DNA of 64,000 nt, taken from the NCBI RefSeq assembly GCF_017751145.1, contig NZ_CP046640.1, positions 600,137 to 664,136 on the forward strand. The letters run 5' to 3'. The DNA is from Iocasia fonsfrigidae (GTDB lineage Bacteria > Bacillota > Halanaerobiia > Halanaerobiales > DTU029). The position numbers and the translations under genes were made by a program. Positions 1 through 9,465 of this stretch are shown piece after piece. Numbering within the stretch: the stretch's first letter is position 1; each line of letters begins with the position of its first letter. The notes below the pieces were generated by a model. That model was not told the DNA's origin. It did not search any database and was given only the letters and a program-made list of their open reading frames with translations.

Positions 1-3
1 ATA

Positions 4-2172
4 GTGGAGGACAGGCTGTATTATAGTATGAAAGAGCGGGGGATTATTAAAGAAGATGAATTACATTATCATTCATATCTGCTAGAGCAGGAACCAGAAC
101 TATTTGCTAAAATGAAAAAAACCTATCCCCTGGATAGGGCAGTAATCAAACAGTTTGAAAAAATGAGAACAGCAGAGATTACCGCTCTCTGGGAGTGGAA
201 ACTAAGTACTGATGGTATTTTCCTTATCCTTGGGAATATTGATTCAGAAGAAGTAATAAAATACCACAGTTCAACAGGTGTTTTCAATAACCAGAGGGAA
301 GAGATAAAACTGGAGCTTGACCAGCCATCACAAAATAAAATTTATGGCAGTCATGGAAAACCAGCCAATTATCAGAAGATATATGACCATGATTATCATT
401 ATAAAGAGGAAGGGGCCTATAACTTCTCTTCTAAACAGGGAGTAGGTTTTATCATCCTCAGTACCCATAAAAACCCGGAACAGGGAATAAAGATAGATGG
501 CCGGGATATTTCTGGACAGTATGAGGAGAAAGACAGAGAAGAAGCTAATATTGGCGGTCGGACTAAAACACTGCGTGATACCTACTTTGGTGAAAATATC
601 ATCCTGAGGGATAAAAAAACGACATATGGTCAGTTAAGTGGTGATTTAGTCTATATCTATGGCCCTCAGAAAGAAGACGAGCTTATCATTGAAGGTTTCC
701 AGAACGGCGATTATGGTATTACCCTAAGGGAGAAAGTCCGGCAGCCAGAAGATGACAAACAGCCTGTTACCTATACAGCCTACCATAAAGTAAGGTTTGA
801 CTGTGTAGAGTTTGTCGACCTCAAGGAAATGGTCATAGAAAAATCCATCTATGAACACAGCAGAGTAAAGATAGCCGGGGTTATTAAAGATGAAAACGCC
901 GAGAAATACCGGGACTATCTGGAAAAAGAAGCAGACCCCAGGATTATTATCACTTATGATGATGATGACAGTAAAATACTCTTTAAGGGGATTATCAATG
1001 ACTATAACATAGACTATAAATACTTTAACTATTACCTGGAACTATGGGCTGTATCATATACTATCCTCTTGGATAGAGAGAGACATACCAGGGTATATCA
1101 GAACCAGGGGACAAGCTATAATCAGGTCTGTCAAAAACTAAGTACAGCCAATGAGAAATTCAATATCAATTTTGCCAGAAGCAGTGCAGGAGAAGTCCCT
1201 TTAGTATCAGAACAATACCCCCTGGTCTTACAACACAAGGAAACCGACTGGGAATTTATTAACAGGATAGCCTCTTACCTGGATCAGGTATTAATAGTAG
1301 ATGACACTAAAGATGACAATGAAACTATCAATATCCAGCTAGGCTTTCATTCAGCCCAGGCAGTTGAACTTAACAATGATAACTGGGCCAAGTGTAAAGA
1401 TACAGGGCCTAAAAATATTATTTACCAGTATTACAAAGTCTATCAGCATGAACACTTTAGGTCAGACCATGTCTTTGAAGTGGGCAAAAAGGTAAAACTG
1501 ATTATAGACCATAAAAATAATACTACAGTAGAAATGGGTATGATCAAGAACAAGATATATCTGCAAAAGGGTATTCTCTACTCAGAACTAACCCTGGCCA
1601 GAGAAGAAAATATAAAAATCCTCAATAAACAGAGGAAATTTTTGATGGAAGGTAGGAGTTACCGGGCAGAAGTTAGGGAAGTCAACCAAAAACACCAGGC
1701 CCAAGTCAGTTTTATAGACATTGAAGATGATTATCAGACAGATAAGGCCCTCTGGTTTCCTATAGATAAGCCATATACAGCGGCTTATAGTTCTCCTGAC
1801 ATAGGGGATATAGTAGATATCTACTTCAGGAACAAAAACGAGAAATATGCTACCTTAAAAAGCAGTACCACAGATGAAGCAAGAGAGATAGAGCAGAACC
1901 CTGCTGATAAAACAATCAGAATCCCTGGGGGCTATATTATTAAACTAAACAATGGTTCGATCTATATAGCTTCTCCAGAGGAAGAGGCAGTACTGGAAAT
2001 AACAGCAGAAGAAATCAAGATGACCAGCAGTGATAATCAAGCAGTAATCAAGAAAGGTGAAATAGAACTTAAGAATGAAAAAGGATATGGTAAGCTGTCC
2101 AAAACTGGTAGTGAAATAGGCTTTGGGAAGAAGAAGGTTGAGATTAATAATGGTAAGGTGAAGTTTATTTAG
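4..2172 (+). CDS. VgrG/Pvc8-like spike protein of a contractile injection system (5' end may be cut)
   Basis: This protein probably forms the hub and tip of a phage-tail-like injection machine. Residues about 160-245 contain IDGRDISG and a FQNGDYGITL motif, similar to the region following the lipase part of RTX/haemolysin-type proteins. Residues about 260-440 look like the gp27/VgrG hub, with the typical HKETDWEF motif near 410-418. Residues about 550-620 look like the gp5 OB fold, and 640-722 form a repetitive beta-rich tip. The reading frame is open to the first base of the window, so the GTG at position 4 may be internal and the true start may lie upstream. No sheath, tube or baseplate gene is visible. 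The last 24 codons are duplicated at 14334-14407. The family call is from motifs only. Confidence 0.66.
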   Translation: MEDRLYYSMKERGIIKEDELHYHSYLLEQEPELFAKMKKTYPLDRAVIKQFEKMRTAEITALWEWKLSTDGIFLILGNIDSEEVIKYHSSTGVFNNQREEIKLELDQPSQNKIYGSHGKPANYQKIYDHDYHYKEEGAYNFSSKQGVGFIILSTHKNPEQGIKIDGRDISGQYEEKDREEANIGGRTKTLRDTYFGENIILRDKKTTYGQLSGDLVYIYGPQKEDELIIEGFQNGDYGITLREKVRQPEDDKQPVTYTAYHKVRFDCVEFVDLKEMVIEKSIYEHSRVKIAGVIKDENAEKYRDYLEKEADPRIIITYDDDDSKILFKGIINDYNIDYKYFNYYLELWAVSYTILLDRERHTRVYQNQGTSYNQVCQKLSTANEKFNINFARSSAGEVPLVSEQYPLVLQHKETDWEFINRIASYLDQVLIVDDTKDDNETINIQLGFHSAQAVELNNDNWAKCKDTGPKNIIYQYYKVYQHEHFRSDHVFEVGKKVKLIIDHKNNTTVEMGMIKNKIYLQKGILYSELTLAREENIKILNKQRKFLMEGRSYRAEVREVNQKHQAQVSFIDIEDDYQTDKALWFPIDKPYTAAYSSPDIGDIVDIYFRNKNEKYATLKSSTTDEAREIEQNPADKTIRIPGGYIIKLNNGSIYIASPEEEAVLEITAEEIKMTSSDNQAVIKKGEIELKNEKGYGKLSKTGSEIGFGKKKVEINNGKVKFI

Positions 2173-2259
2173 CTGTAATATTGTATTTAAAATAACAGAT
2201 AAGGTATCATAATAAATAAAACCCCAGATTTGCAGATAGATCTGGGGTTTGTATTTTTG
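2099..2259 (+). repeat. Left copy of a ~160 bp direct repeat bounding the alpha-galactoside island
   Basis: This stretch, made of the 3' end of the spike gene plus its terminator, recurs at 14334-14494 in the same orientation, offset by 12,235 bp. I count about six mismatches, three of them in the last ten bases. Confidence 0.93.
2219..2250 (+). terminator. Rho-independent terminator of the spike gene
   Basis: A perfect 11-bp stem (AAACCCCAGAT with ATCTGGGGTTT) is followed by GTATTTTTGC. It lies 46 bases after the stop codon and is copied in the right-hand repeat. Confidence 0.85.
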
Positions 2260-2698
2260 CTTATTAACTAGATTTGATAGTTTAGCAAATGATAGACTTT
2301 ACTGAAAATTAAATCAGTTTTTCATAATGATATTACCTTTATTTTTAACCATTGTATTACTTATTCAATAATTTAATTATGTAAAAGATTATTATGAAAG
2401 GCTCTTAATTAATATAAAGGTTGGCAGGGAAAAGTATTTTATGATTATAAGATATTCATAAGATGCTTTTTTGTTTATTTTATAGGGTCGAAAATAATCA
2501 TGAAAAAATATATAAAAATTTCATGAAAAAAGAAGGTATTTTTGAAAATATACAGAATAATATTAAATAAGAGAATATAAAATATATACTAAAACTTTAA
2601 TTTGAATAAGAATATAAGATTATTGGGTTAAAAAAATTTAAAAAAAAGGAGGGTAGGAATAAAAAGGAAAATACCAAAAAAATAAGAGGGGGATTATT
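2260..2698. other. AT-rich intergenic leader of the alpha-galactoside transport operon
   Basis: No open frame with a ribosome site is visible in this very AT-rich stretch, and I could not fix a convincing -35/-10 pair. Positions 2370-2408 match 39591-39629 (about 30 of 39 bases), which is the right arm and flank of the palindromic element at 39.4 kb, so this may be a decayed relic of that element. A ribosome site (GAGGGGGA) precedes the next gene. Confidence 0.5.
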
Positions 2699-4732
2699 AT
2701 GATGAAGAAAAAAACTTTCACATTGTTTTTGATGATGATATTTTTAATTAGTTCACTTGCTTTTGCTGCTGAAAGAAAGTTTGCCAATCAATTTACCAAA
2801 GAAGAAATGTGGATTTACAAGAATTTGAGTTCTTATAGTGAAGCCCCAGAATTAAGAGAACTGGTTGAGCAAGGTAAATTACCACCACTAACAGAACGTC
2901 TACCAGATATACCAAGGGTAATTAAGAGTAATATTATGGTTGATGGTATTGGAGAATATGGTGGTGTTTGGAGAGATACTTTTGCAACTCCTGTACAGAG
3001 TTGGAACTGGGGAGCCCAGAAGACACAGGGTTGGTTTGGTATATGTCAGGTTCTACATGAACCACTGGTAATATCAGGGCCAATGTGGATGTTAGAAAAA
3101 CCTGATCCTTTACCCAACCTTGTAACTGATTGGGAATGGTCAGAAGATGGAAAAACCTTAACCATGAACCTTGTTGAAGGAGTAAAATGGTCTGATGGTG
3201 AACTGTTTACTGCAGATGATGTTCTTTTTACTTATAATGATCTTATTTTGAATGATAAGATAACTACCTTTGGCAGCAAGGGTGCCTGGGTTTATGGTGG
3301 AAAACAGACAGAACTTGAGAAGGTTGATGATTACACTATTAAATGGCATTTTGGTGAGGCATTCCCTGTAGCAGTATTTTATAACATGGATTATTTAGAT
3401 TTTAGTGTGTCCCCTAAACATGTTTATAAGAATTTTCATCCGGATTATAATTCTGATGTAACATATGATGTATTTGCGAACGCTACACCACCTAATGATC
3501 TGCCTGCGGTTACTTTAGGACCTTGGGTTCCTGTTGAATATAAACCGGGTGAGCAATTAGTTATGGTCCGTAATCCATATTTCTGGCAGGTAGATGAAGA
3601 AGGAAAACAGCTTCCATATATCGGTGAGGTAAGATTTAATGAAGTAGAATCAGGTGATATTAGGACTATGAATCTGATATCCGGGGTAGCAGATAGAACT
3701 AATCTGGAAAACCCACAGACATTTGGATTGGTAAAACAGGCTACTATGAAAGAAAATTCACCAGCCAAGATTGCTTTTGGACCTTTTGGTATAGGATATC
3801 AGATAGAATTTAATCTTTCAAGATATTTAGGTGTAAAAAATGATAGAGATGCTGAGTTAAGAGAATTATTTAGAAACAAAATGTTCCGTCAGGCGGTTTC
3901 CAGTCTTATAGATAGAGATGCTGTAGCTAATATTGCCTTCCCAGGTCCATTAACACAGGCCTGGTATGGAGGATATCCTTCTGGTTCAGCATATTATGAT
4001 GAGAATTTTGTTAAAAAGTATGAATTTAGTCCAACAGCAGCAAAAACATTGTTAAGTGAATTAGGGTTTAAAGATACTGATAATGATGGTATTCTTAATT
4101 GGCCAGCTTCCAGTAGAATTGCTGATGACGAATTAGTTATAGAATTATTGTTGAGACAGGATCAAAGTGCCGTATTAGACGCTGTTCAGGCTATGGAACC
4201 AATGTTCAGAGAGGTTGGTATAGACCTTAGGATTAAGCCAGCAACTGCTTCTACAGTGGACACAAGAATTCCAGCTGGAGACTTTGAGGCATATATGGTC
4301 CGCCTCGATTCAGCGGTGCCATTTGTTCAGATGCAACTATTTGGTCCTATCAGAGAGAGTTCCCCTGACTGGCATAGAAGTGCTTCAGGTGGCAAAAGAG
4401 ATCTAATGGATTTTGAAGTGAAAATACAAGATTTAATGAAAGAAGCTACCTATGAACCTTCTATTGATAGACGTAATGAAATATTTAAAGAAATACTGAA
4501 ATTGTCTACAGAGAATGTATATACAATTGGTGTTTATGAGGTCAGGAGAGGAACAGGCCTTCATAAGAGAATCTGTAACTTCCAGCCTGACATTCCTCCA
4601 TATATGTATAACTGGACTATGGAGAGTATTCCAGCACAGATACTATATGTAGAGAAAGAAGATCAATTCTCTCCAGGTTTCCTTAACTTAATTCCTACTA
4701 AGGAAGATTATACTAATAAATCATGGCAGTAA
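2699..4732 (+). CDS. ABC transporter substrate-binding protein, family 5 (Opp/Dpp type)
   Basis: This extracytoplasmic binding protein captures the substrate for the importer encoded downstream. A signal peptide is visible at residues 1-24 (basic start, hydrophobic core, cleavage after AFA). The mature part has the family-5 core, including GVKWSDGELFTADDV near residue 160. Its 677 residues fit the long family-5 proteins that bind oligosaccharides in Thermotogales and similar anaerobes. The genes that follow encode permeases, ATPases and two alpha-galactosidases, so I infer that the ligand is an alpha-galactoside such as melibiose or raffinose rather than a peptide. A stem-loop at 4759-4791 separates it from the permeases and may keep binding-protein mRNA more abundant. 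Confidence 0.85.
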   Translation: MMKKKTFTLFLMMIFLISSLAFAAERKFANQFTKEEMWIYKNLSSYSEAPELRELVEQGKLPPLTERLPDIPRVIKSNIMVDGIGEYGGVWRDTFATPVQSWNWGAQKTQGWFGICQVLHEPLVISGPMWMLEKPDPLPNLVTDWEWSEDGKTLTMNLVEGVKWSDGELFTADDVLFTYNDLILNDKITTFGSKGAWVYGGKQTELEKVDDYTIKWHFGEAFPVAVFYNMDYLDFSVSPKHVYKNFHPDYNSDVTYDVFANATPPNDLPAVTLGPWVPVEYKPGEQLVMVRNPYFWQVDEEGKQLPYIGEVRFNEVESGDIRTMNLISGVADRTNLENPQTFGLVKQATMKENSPAKIAFGPFGIGYQIEFNLSRYLGVKNDRDAELRELFRNKMFRQAVSSLIDRDAVANIAFPGPLTQAWYGGYPSGSAYYDENFVKKYEFSPTAAKTLLSELGFKDTDNDGILNWPASSRIADDELVIELLLRQDQSAVLDAVQAMEPMFREVGIDLRIKPATASTVDTRIPAGDFEAYMVRLDSAVPFVQMQLFGPIRESSPDWHRSASGGKRDLMDFEVKIQDLMKEATYEPSIDRRNEIFKEILKLSTENVYTIGVYEVRRGTGLHKRICNFQPDIPPYMYNWTMESIPAQILYVEKEDQFSPGFLNLIPTKEDYTNKSWQ

Positions 4733-4758
4733 AAATATAGTTTATTATTAAGGATAAA

Positions 4759-4791
4759 AAGGTGGAGTATCTTTTAGTTATATTCCACCTT
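4759..4791 (+). terminator. Intercistronic stem-loop (attenuating terminator) after the binding-protein gene
   Basis: AAGGTGGA pairs with TCCACCTT and the pairing extends inward through GTAT/ATAT with one G-U, giving a stem of about 12 bp, followed by TCTTATTATC. It sits between the binding protein and the first permease, so it probably terminates partially or stabilises the upstream message. Confidence 0.6.
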
Positions 4792-4826
4792 CTTATTATC
4801 ACAACCAACATAAGGAGGTTAAAATA

Positions 4827-5822
4827 TTGACTGCTTATATTTTAAGAAGAACTATACTATCAATTCCAATGCTAATATTAGTAAGTTTTATAGCATTCTT
4901 TATTCTTACATTACCACCAGGTGATTATATGACTTCTTTCCAGAATCAGTTAACCAGTCAGGCTGGTTTGTCAGCAATTGAAGCTGAAGAATTGGCTAAT
5001 CAGATGCGCGAAAAATATGGACTGGATAAACCGTTTGTAGTTCAGTACTATAATTGGGTGAAAAATATAGTATTACATGGTGATTTTGGTTATTCATTTT
5101 TTTATAACAGGCCTGTAGGAGAAGTAATTTGGTCCAGAATGGGTTATACCATATTAATTGCTTCATTGTGCCATTTTATATCTGTTTTTATGGGGGTTTT
5201 AATAGGGATATATTCAGCTACTCATCAATATACTACTGGAGATTATATATTTACAGTTATAGCTTTTATCGGTGTTTCTGTACCTGCTTTCTTTCTGGCA
5301 CTAGCTTTATTATATTTCTTTTCCTTTAAGTTAGGTATGGGTGTTGGGGGATTATTTTCACAGGAATATGTTATGGCTCCATGGAGTTTTGCAAAATTTA
5401 TAAATTTATTAAAGCACATTTGGGTACCTATTGTAATAGTTGGTTTTGCTGGTACTGCTCGCAACATGAGGGTTATGCGCGGGAATTTACTGGATGTAAT
5501 GGGTCGACAGTATATACAGACCGCCAGGGCTAAAGGTGTATCTGAATTTAGGGTTGTATTTAAACATGCATTAAGAAATGCTATTTTACCTATTATTATG
5601 TCACTGGGCTATGCAATGCCATTTTTAATTCAGGGTGAAATGGTTACAGCCATAGTTCTTGATTTGCCAACAACTGGTCCGGCATTTTACAAGTCTTTAA
5701 TAAATCAGGATATGTATCTGGCGGGAAGTTTTTTAATGATGATTGCGGTTATTCTTGTTCTAGGTAATCTAGTTGCTGATATTACCCTTGCCTGGGTAGA
5801 CCCCAGGGTTCGTTATGATTGA
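4827..5822 (+). CDS. ABC transporter permease, OppB/DppB type
   Basis: This is the first membrane subunit of the importer and forms half of the translocation channel. It has about six membrane segments. The N-terminus (YILRRTILSIPMLILVSFI) is typical of the DppB/OppB family, and the cytoplasmic loop that contacts the ATPases is visible near residues 225-245 (QTARAKGVSEFRVVFKHALRNA). Its 331 residues match the family. It starts at TTG, preceded by AAGGAGG at good spacing. The next permease follows directly. Confidence 0.88.
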   Translation: MTAYILRRTILSIPMLILVSFIAFFILTLPPGDYMTSFQNQLTSQAGLSAIEAEELANQMREKYGLDKPFVVQYYNWVKNIVLHGDFGYSFFYNRPVGEVIWSRMGYTILIASLCHFISVFMGVLIGIYSATHQYTTGDYIFTVIAFIGVSVPAFFLALALLYFFSFKLGMGVGGLFSQEYVMAPWSFAKFINLLKHIWVPIVIVGFAGTARNMRVMRGNLLDVMGRQYIQTARAKGVSEFRVVFKHALRNAILPIIMSLGYAMPFLIQGEMVTAIVLDLPTTGPAFYKSLINQDMYLAGSFLMMIAVILVLGNLVADITLAWVDPRVRYD

Positions 5823-5872
5823 TTAACTGGTCAGGGCAGTGGTCAAAAATCAATTATGAAAGGATGGAAAAG

Positions 5873-6982
5873 ATGAAAAAAGCAATAATTGAAGAAAAAA
5901 ACAGAAAAGTACTAACCCGCAAAGAAATGATCTGGCAGAGATATAAAAAACATAAGTTGGGTATGATGGGTGGTATTATTACTTTAATTTTAATAGTTAT
6001 AAGTATTTTTGCTCCCTTTTTTAGTCCATATGATTATAAATCACCGGAATATAATCATGCATATATGCCTCCACAAAAAATTCACTTCTTTGATGAAAAT
6101 GGTAAATTTCATTTGAGACCTTTTGTGTATGAACAGAAAATGGGAATGGACCCCAAAACCTGGCAGAGGATATTTGAAGAGGATACATCAAAGAGATACC
6201 CTGTTTATTTTATAAAGAGGAGTTGGGAATACGAATTGATGGGTTTCATAAAAACTGATATACATCTATTTGGTGCAGAGAAACCGGGATCTATCTATGT
6301 TATTGGTACAGACAGTATTGGTAGAGATATTTTAAGCAGAATTATTTTTGGTAGTAGAATTTCAATTATTATAGCTGCATGTGGTGCTCTATTAAGTGCT
6401 TTAGTAGGGTCATTGATTGGAGGAATATCAGGATATTTCTCTGGTAAAGTCGATTTGTTTATTCAAAGAATAATAGAAATGTTTCAGTTGTTCCCACAGA
6501 TACCATTGATGATGGCATTAAGTGCCGCAATACCTGCCACCTGGCCGCCTATAATGGTTTTTGTAGGGGTAGTTGTTGTTCTATCATTAATACAATGGAC
6601 TTATCTAGCTCGTGAAGTGAGGGCAATGGTTCTTAGCTATCGAGATCAGGATTTTGTTAGAGCCGGTAAAGCAATTGGTTGTGGAGATATGTATATAATT
6701 GCAAAACATATTATCCCAAATTGTATAAGTCATATTATTGTTGTGATAACAATAACAATACCACGTCTAATTCTGGCAGAAAGCACTCTAAGTTTCCTTG
6801 GTCTGGGAATTCAGCCCCCTATGGTCAGTTGGGGTGTTTTATTAAGCGACGCCTCAAAAATACAGATAATCGGTCAATATCCCTGGGTTCTGTTTCCTGG
6901 TGTAGTAATAATTATAACAATTTTGGCATTAAACTTTTTTGGTGATGGTGTTCGTGATGCATTTGATCCCCATAGTGCCTAG
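5873..6982 (+). CDS. ABC transporter permease, OppC/DppC type
   Basis: This is the second membrane subunit of the importer. After a basic cytoplasmic N-terminus there is one membrane segment (about residues 24-45), then an unusually long loop of about 100 residues, then the five-segment permease core with the ATPase-contacting loop (DFVRAGKAIGCGDMYI). The C-terminal GDGVRDAFDPH is a family hallmark. I placed the start at 5873 because AAAGGA lies nine bases upstream. An earlier TTG at 5819 and an ATG at 5864 are in frame but have poor spacing. The ATPases follow only after a 324-base gap that holds a gene remnant. Confidence 0.86.
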   Translation: MKKAIIEEKNRKVLTRKEMIWQRYKKHKLGMMGGIITLILIVISIFAPFFSPYDYKSPEYNHAYMPPQKIHFFDENGKFHLRPFVYEQKMGMDPKTWQRIFEEDTSKRYPVYFIKRSWEYELMGFIKTDIHLFGAEKPGSIYVIGTDSIGRDILSRIIFGSRISIIIAACGALLSALVGSLIGGISGYFSGKVDLFIQRIIEMFQLFPQIPLMMALSAAIPATWPPIMVFVGVVVVLSLIQWTYLAREVRAMVLSYRDQDFVRAGKAIGCGDMYIIAKHIIPNCISHIIVVITITIPRLILAESTLSFLGLGIQPPMVSWGVLLSDASKIQIIGQYPWVLFPGVVIIITILALNFFGDGVRDAFDPHSA

Positions 6983-7070
6983 TCGTCGTGTTACAATGGG
7001 GGATGTTTTTCCACCAACTAATATAGATAAGAACCTTTTATTTAAATAGGATCCAGGGCTAATAAGGAGG

Positions 7071-7208
7071 ACTACAGCCAGTGCCGAAGAAATCAATTCT
7101 CTAAGTCAAAATCAGATTGATAGTACCAAAGAAATTTCCTCCAGTGCCAAAGAATCGAATAACCTTGCCGGTACTTTATTTGAAGCTATTAAGAAATTTA
7201 AATTCTAA
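7071..7208 (+). pseudogene. Remnant of a methyl-accepting chemotaxis protein (last ~45 codons)
   Basis: Read in frame from 7071 to the stop at 7206-7208, the sequence gives SAEEINSLSQNQIDSTKEIS and, after SSAKESNN, ends in LAGTLFEAIKKFKF. This is the heptad-rich C-terminal tail typical of bacterial chemoreceptors. The rest of a receptor is absent: upstream there is only short unrelated DNA and the permease gene. It has no start codon or function of its own. It suggests that the region between permease and ATPase genes was built by a rearrangement. Confidence 0.75.
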
Positions 7209-7306
7209 ATATATTATTAAAGTGTTTCTGTATATGATTATAAAATATATGGAAAAAACAGGAGGACTTTGTAAAGATATAACACTAGGTATAGGTAGGT
7301 GAAAAA

Positions 7307-8317
7307 ATGAAAAAAGAAAAATTAATTGAATTAAAAAACCTTAAAACATATTTTAATACGGAAGAAGGAGTTGCCCGTGCTGTTGATGGAGTAGATTTTG
7401 AAATATATCCAGGAGAGACCCTTGGGATTGTTGGAGAATCGGGATGTGGTAAAAGTATAACCTCCCTTTCGATTATGCGTCTGGTTCCTCAACCACAGGG
7501 AGAAATTGTTGATGGAGAAATATATTTTAAGGGTAAAGATCTTACAAAATTAAGTCAGAAAGAAATGAGGACTATTCGGGGTAATGAGATATCTATGATA
7601 TTCCAGGAGCCGATGACATCATTAAATCCAGTATTTACTATTGGTAATCAAATTTCGGAGACTATTATGCTGCATAAAGATGTTAATAAAAAGGAGGTGA
7701 TGAATCAGTCAATAGAGATTCTAAAAAAAGTTGGAATCCCATTACCTGAGCAGAGAGTTTATGAATATCCTCATCAATTAAGTGGTGGGATGAGACAGAG
7801 AGTAATGATAGCTATGGCTTTATCTTGTAATCCCGAGTTGCTTATTGCCGATGAACCTACAACAGCTCTTGATGTTACCATCCAGGCTCAGATACTTGAT
7901 TTGATGGAGGCATTAAAAGAAAAATTTAATATGTCTATGATGATGATAACACATGATCTTGGGGTTATTGCCGAGATTTCAGATCGTGTAGCAGTTATGT
8001 ATGCGGGAAAAGTAGTGGAATATACAGATGTAAAAACATTATTTAAAAACCCACGCCATCCTTATACCTGGGGTTTAATGAATTCTATTCCAAGACTAAA
8101 TAAAGAAGTTGAAAGATTGACAACAATAGAAGGTATTGTTCCCAATTGTCTGGATTTCCCCGAAGGTTGTAGATATAATGCCCGCTGCCCCATGGCAGAG
8201 GAGAAATGTTTTTTAGAAGAACCACCAATAAATGAATTTGATGAAGGACATAAGGTAAGATGTTGGTATGCTGATGAAATAGAAAAAATATCTAAATTAA
8301 GTGTTATTAACACATAG
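7307..8317 (+). CDS. ABC transporter ATP-binding protein, OppD/DppD type
   Basis: This is one of the two cytoplasmic ATPases that power the importer. Visible motifs are Walker A GESGCGKS near residue 46, the signature LSGGMRQRV near 158, Walker [13 protein letters not shown] and the H-loop MMMITHDL. The C-terminal Opp-specific extension carries the conserved [14 protein letters not shown] cysteine cluster. Its 336 residues are normal. The ATG follows GGTAGGTGA. It is separated from the OppF partner by about 20 bases and is clearly co-transcribed with it. Confidence 0.9.
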   Translation: MKKEKLIELKNLKTYFNTEEGVARAVDGVDFEIYPGETLGIVGESGCGKSITSLSIMRLVPQPQGEIVDGEIYFKGKDLTKLSQKEMRTIRGNEISMIFQEPMTSLNPVFTIGNQISETIMLHKDVNKKEVMNQSIEILKKVGIPLPEQRVYEYPHQLSGGMRQRVMIAMALSCNPELLIADEPTTALDVTIQAQILDLMEALKEKFNMSMMMITHDLGVIAEISDRVAVMYAGKVVEYTDVKTLFKNPRHPYTWGLMNSIPRLNKEVERLTTIEGIVPNCLDFPEGCRYNARCPMAEEKCFLEEPPINEFDEGHKVRCWYADEIEKISKLSVINT

Positions 8318-8338
8318 TCTAAAGTGAGGTGAATTAGT

Positions 8339-9319
8339 ATGGCAGTAACAGAGAATAAAATATTAGAAGTAAAGAATTTAAAAAAATATTTTCCCGTAAA
8401 AGCAGGTATTTTTAGAAAAACAGTTGCTCATGTTAAGGCAGTTGATGATGTCAGCTTCGATATTTATGAAGGAGAAACATTGGGACTGGTAGGTGAATCA
8501 GGATGTGGTAAATCAACTACTGGATCTACAATTTTAAGACTTCTTGAGGCTACATCTGGTGAGGTTAGCTTTAAGGGAGAAGATATTTTATCTTTAAATA
8601 GGAATAAATTAAGGACTATTCGTAAAGAAATGCAGATGATTTTTCAGGATCCATATGCCTCACTTAATCCCCGAATGACAGTAGCGGATATAGTAGGAGA
8701 ACCATTAAAAATACACGATTTATATAATAAGAAGAGTGATAGAGATGAGAAAGTTAAGGAATTACTTGAAAGTGTTGGACTAACAGCTGAACAGATGAAC
8801 CGTTATCCCCATGAATTTAGTGGTGGTCAGCGGCAGAGGATAGGAGTAGCTAGAGCTCTGGCAGTAGATCCTAAATTAATTATTGCTGATGAGCCCGTAT
8901 CTGCCCTGGATGTATCGGTACAGGCACAGGTAATAAATATACTGCAGGATTTACAAAAGGAATTTGGTCTAACATATTTATTTATAGCACATGATTTAAG
9001 TGTTGTTAAACATATTAGTAATCGGGTAGCAGTTATGTATCTGGGAAAAATCGTTGAGATTACTAATAAAAGTGAACTTTATGATAACCCCTTACACCCC
9101 TATACACAGGCGCTATTATCTGCTATTCCAGAACCAAATCCAGAGAGAAAGAAAGAACGTACAATTCTTGAAGGAGATGTACCAAGTCCTGTAAACCCTC
9201 CCTCGGGTTGTTCATTTCATCCCCGCTGCCCTGCAGCCATGGATATATGCAGTAAAGTTGAACCGGAATTTAAGGATTATGGTAATGGACACTTTGCTTC
9301 ATGTCTTTTATTGGATTAA
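8339..9319 (+). CDS. ABC transporter ATP-binding protein, OppF/DppF type
   Basis: This is the second ATPase of the importer, pairing with the preceding OppD-type subunit. Motifs are Walker [11 protein letters not shown] near residue 60, signature [15 protein letters not shown], Walker [13 protein letters not shown] and the switch histidine in FIAHDLSV. The C-terminal tail has [14 protein letters not shown], the family cysteine motif. Its 326 residues are normal. The ribosome site GAGGTGA lies just before ATG. The GH36 gene follows after 146 bases. Confidence 0.9.
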   Translation: MAVTENKILEVKNLKKYFPVKAGIFRKTVAHVKAVDDVSFDIYEGETLGLVGESGCGKSTTGSTILRLLEATSGEVSFKGEDILSLNRNKLRTIRKEMQMIFQDPYASLNPRMTVADIVGEPLKIHDLYNKKSDRDEKVKELLESVGLTAEQMNRYPHEFSGGQRQRIGVARALAVDPKLIIADEPVSALDVSVQAQVINILQDLQKEFGLTYLFIAHDLSVVKHISNRVAVMYLGKIVEITNKSELYDNPLHPYTQALLSAIPEPNPERKKERTILEGDVPSPVNPPSGCSFHPRCPAAMDICSKVEPEFKDYGNGHFASCLLLD

Positions 9320-9465
9320 GGTCAGGAACAAAAAGTTCCAGAACTAAGGAGACAGGACGTCGGCTGAGAGGCAAGCGGAAGAAAAATGATTATTCAGGTT
9401 ACAGTAGGGGGTTCCTTTAAGCCGATTTGTTCTTAAGGAATTTAGCAAATATCGGAGGTGAATTT
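9320..9465. other. Spacer between importer genes and alpha-galactosidase
   Basis: I see no gene here. There is a short hairpin at the start (GGAACAAAAAGTTCC) and a GC-richer patch unlike the neighbouring spacers, which could be residue of a rearrangement. The strong ribosome site GGAGGTG at the end serves the next gene. Confidence 0.4.

Noticed and set aside
7117-7302. Plus-strand frame of 61 codons between the OppC and OppD genes
   Set aside because: It overlaps the chemoreceptor remnant in a different frame and shows no family or ribosome site.
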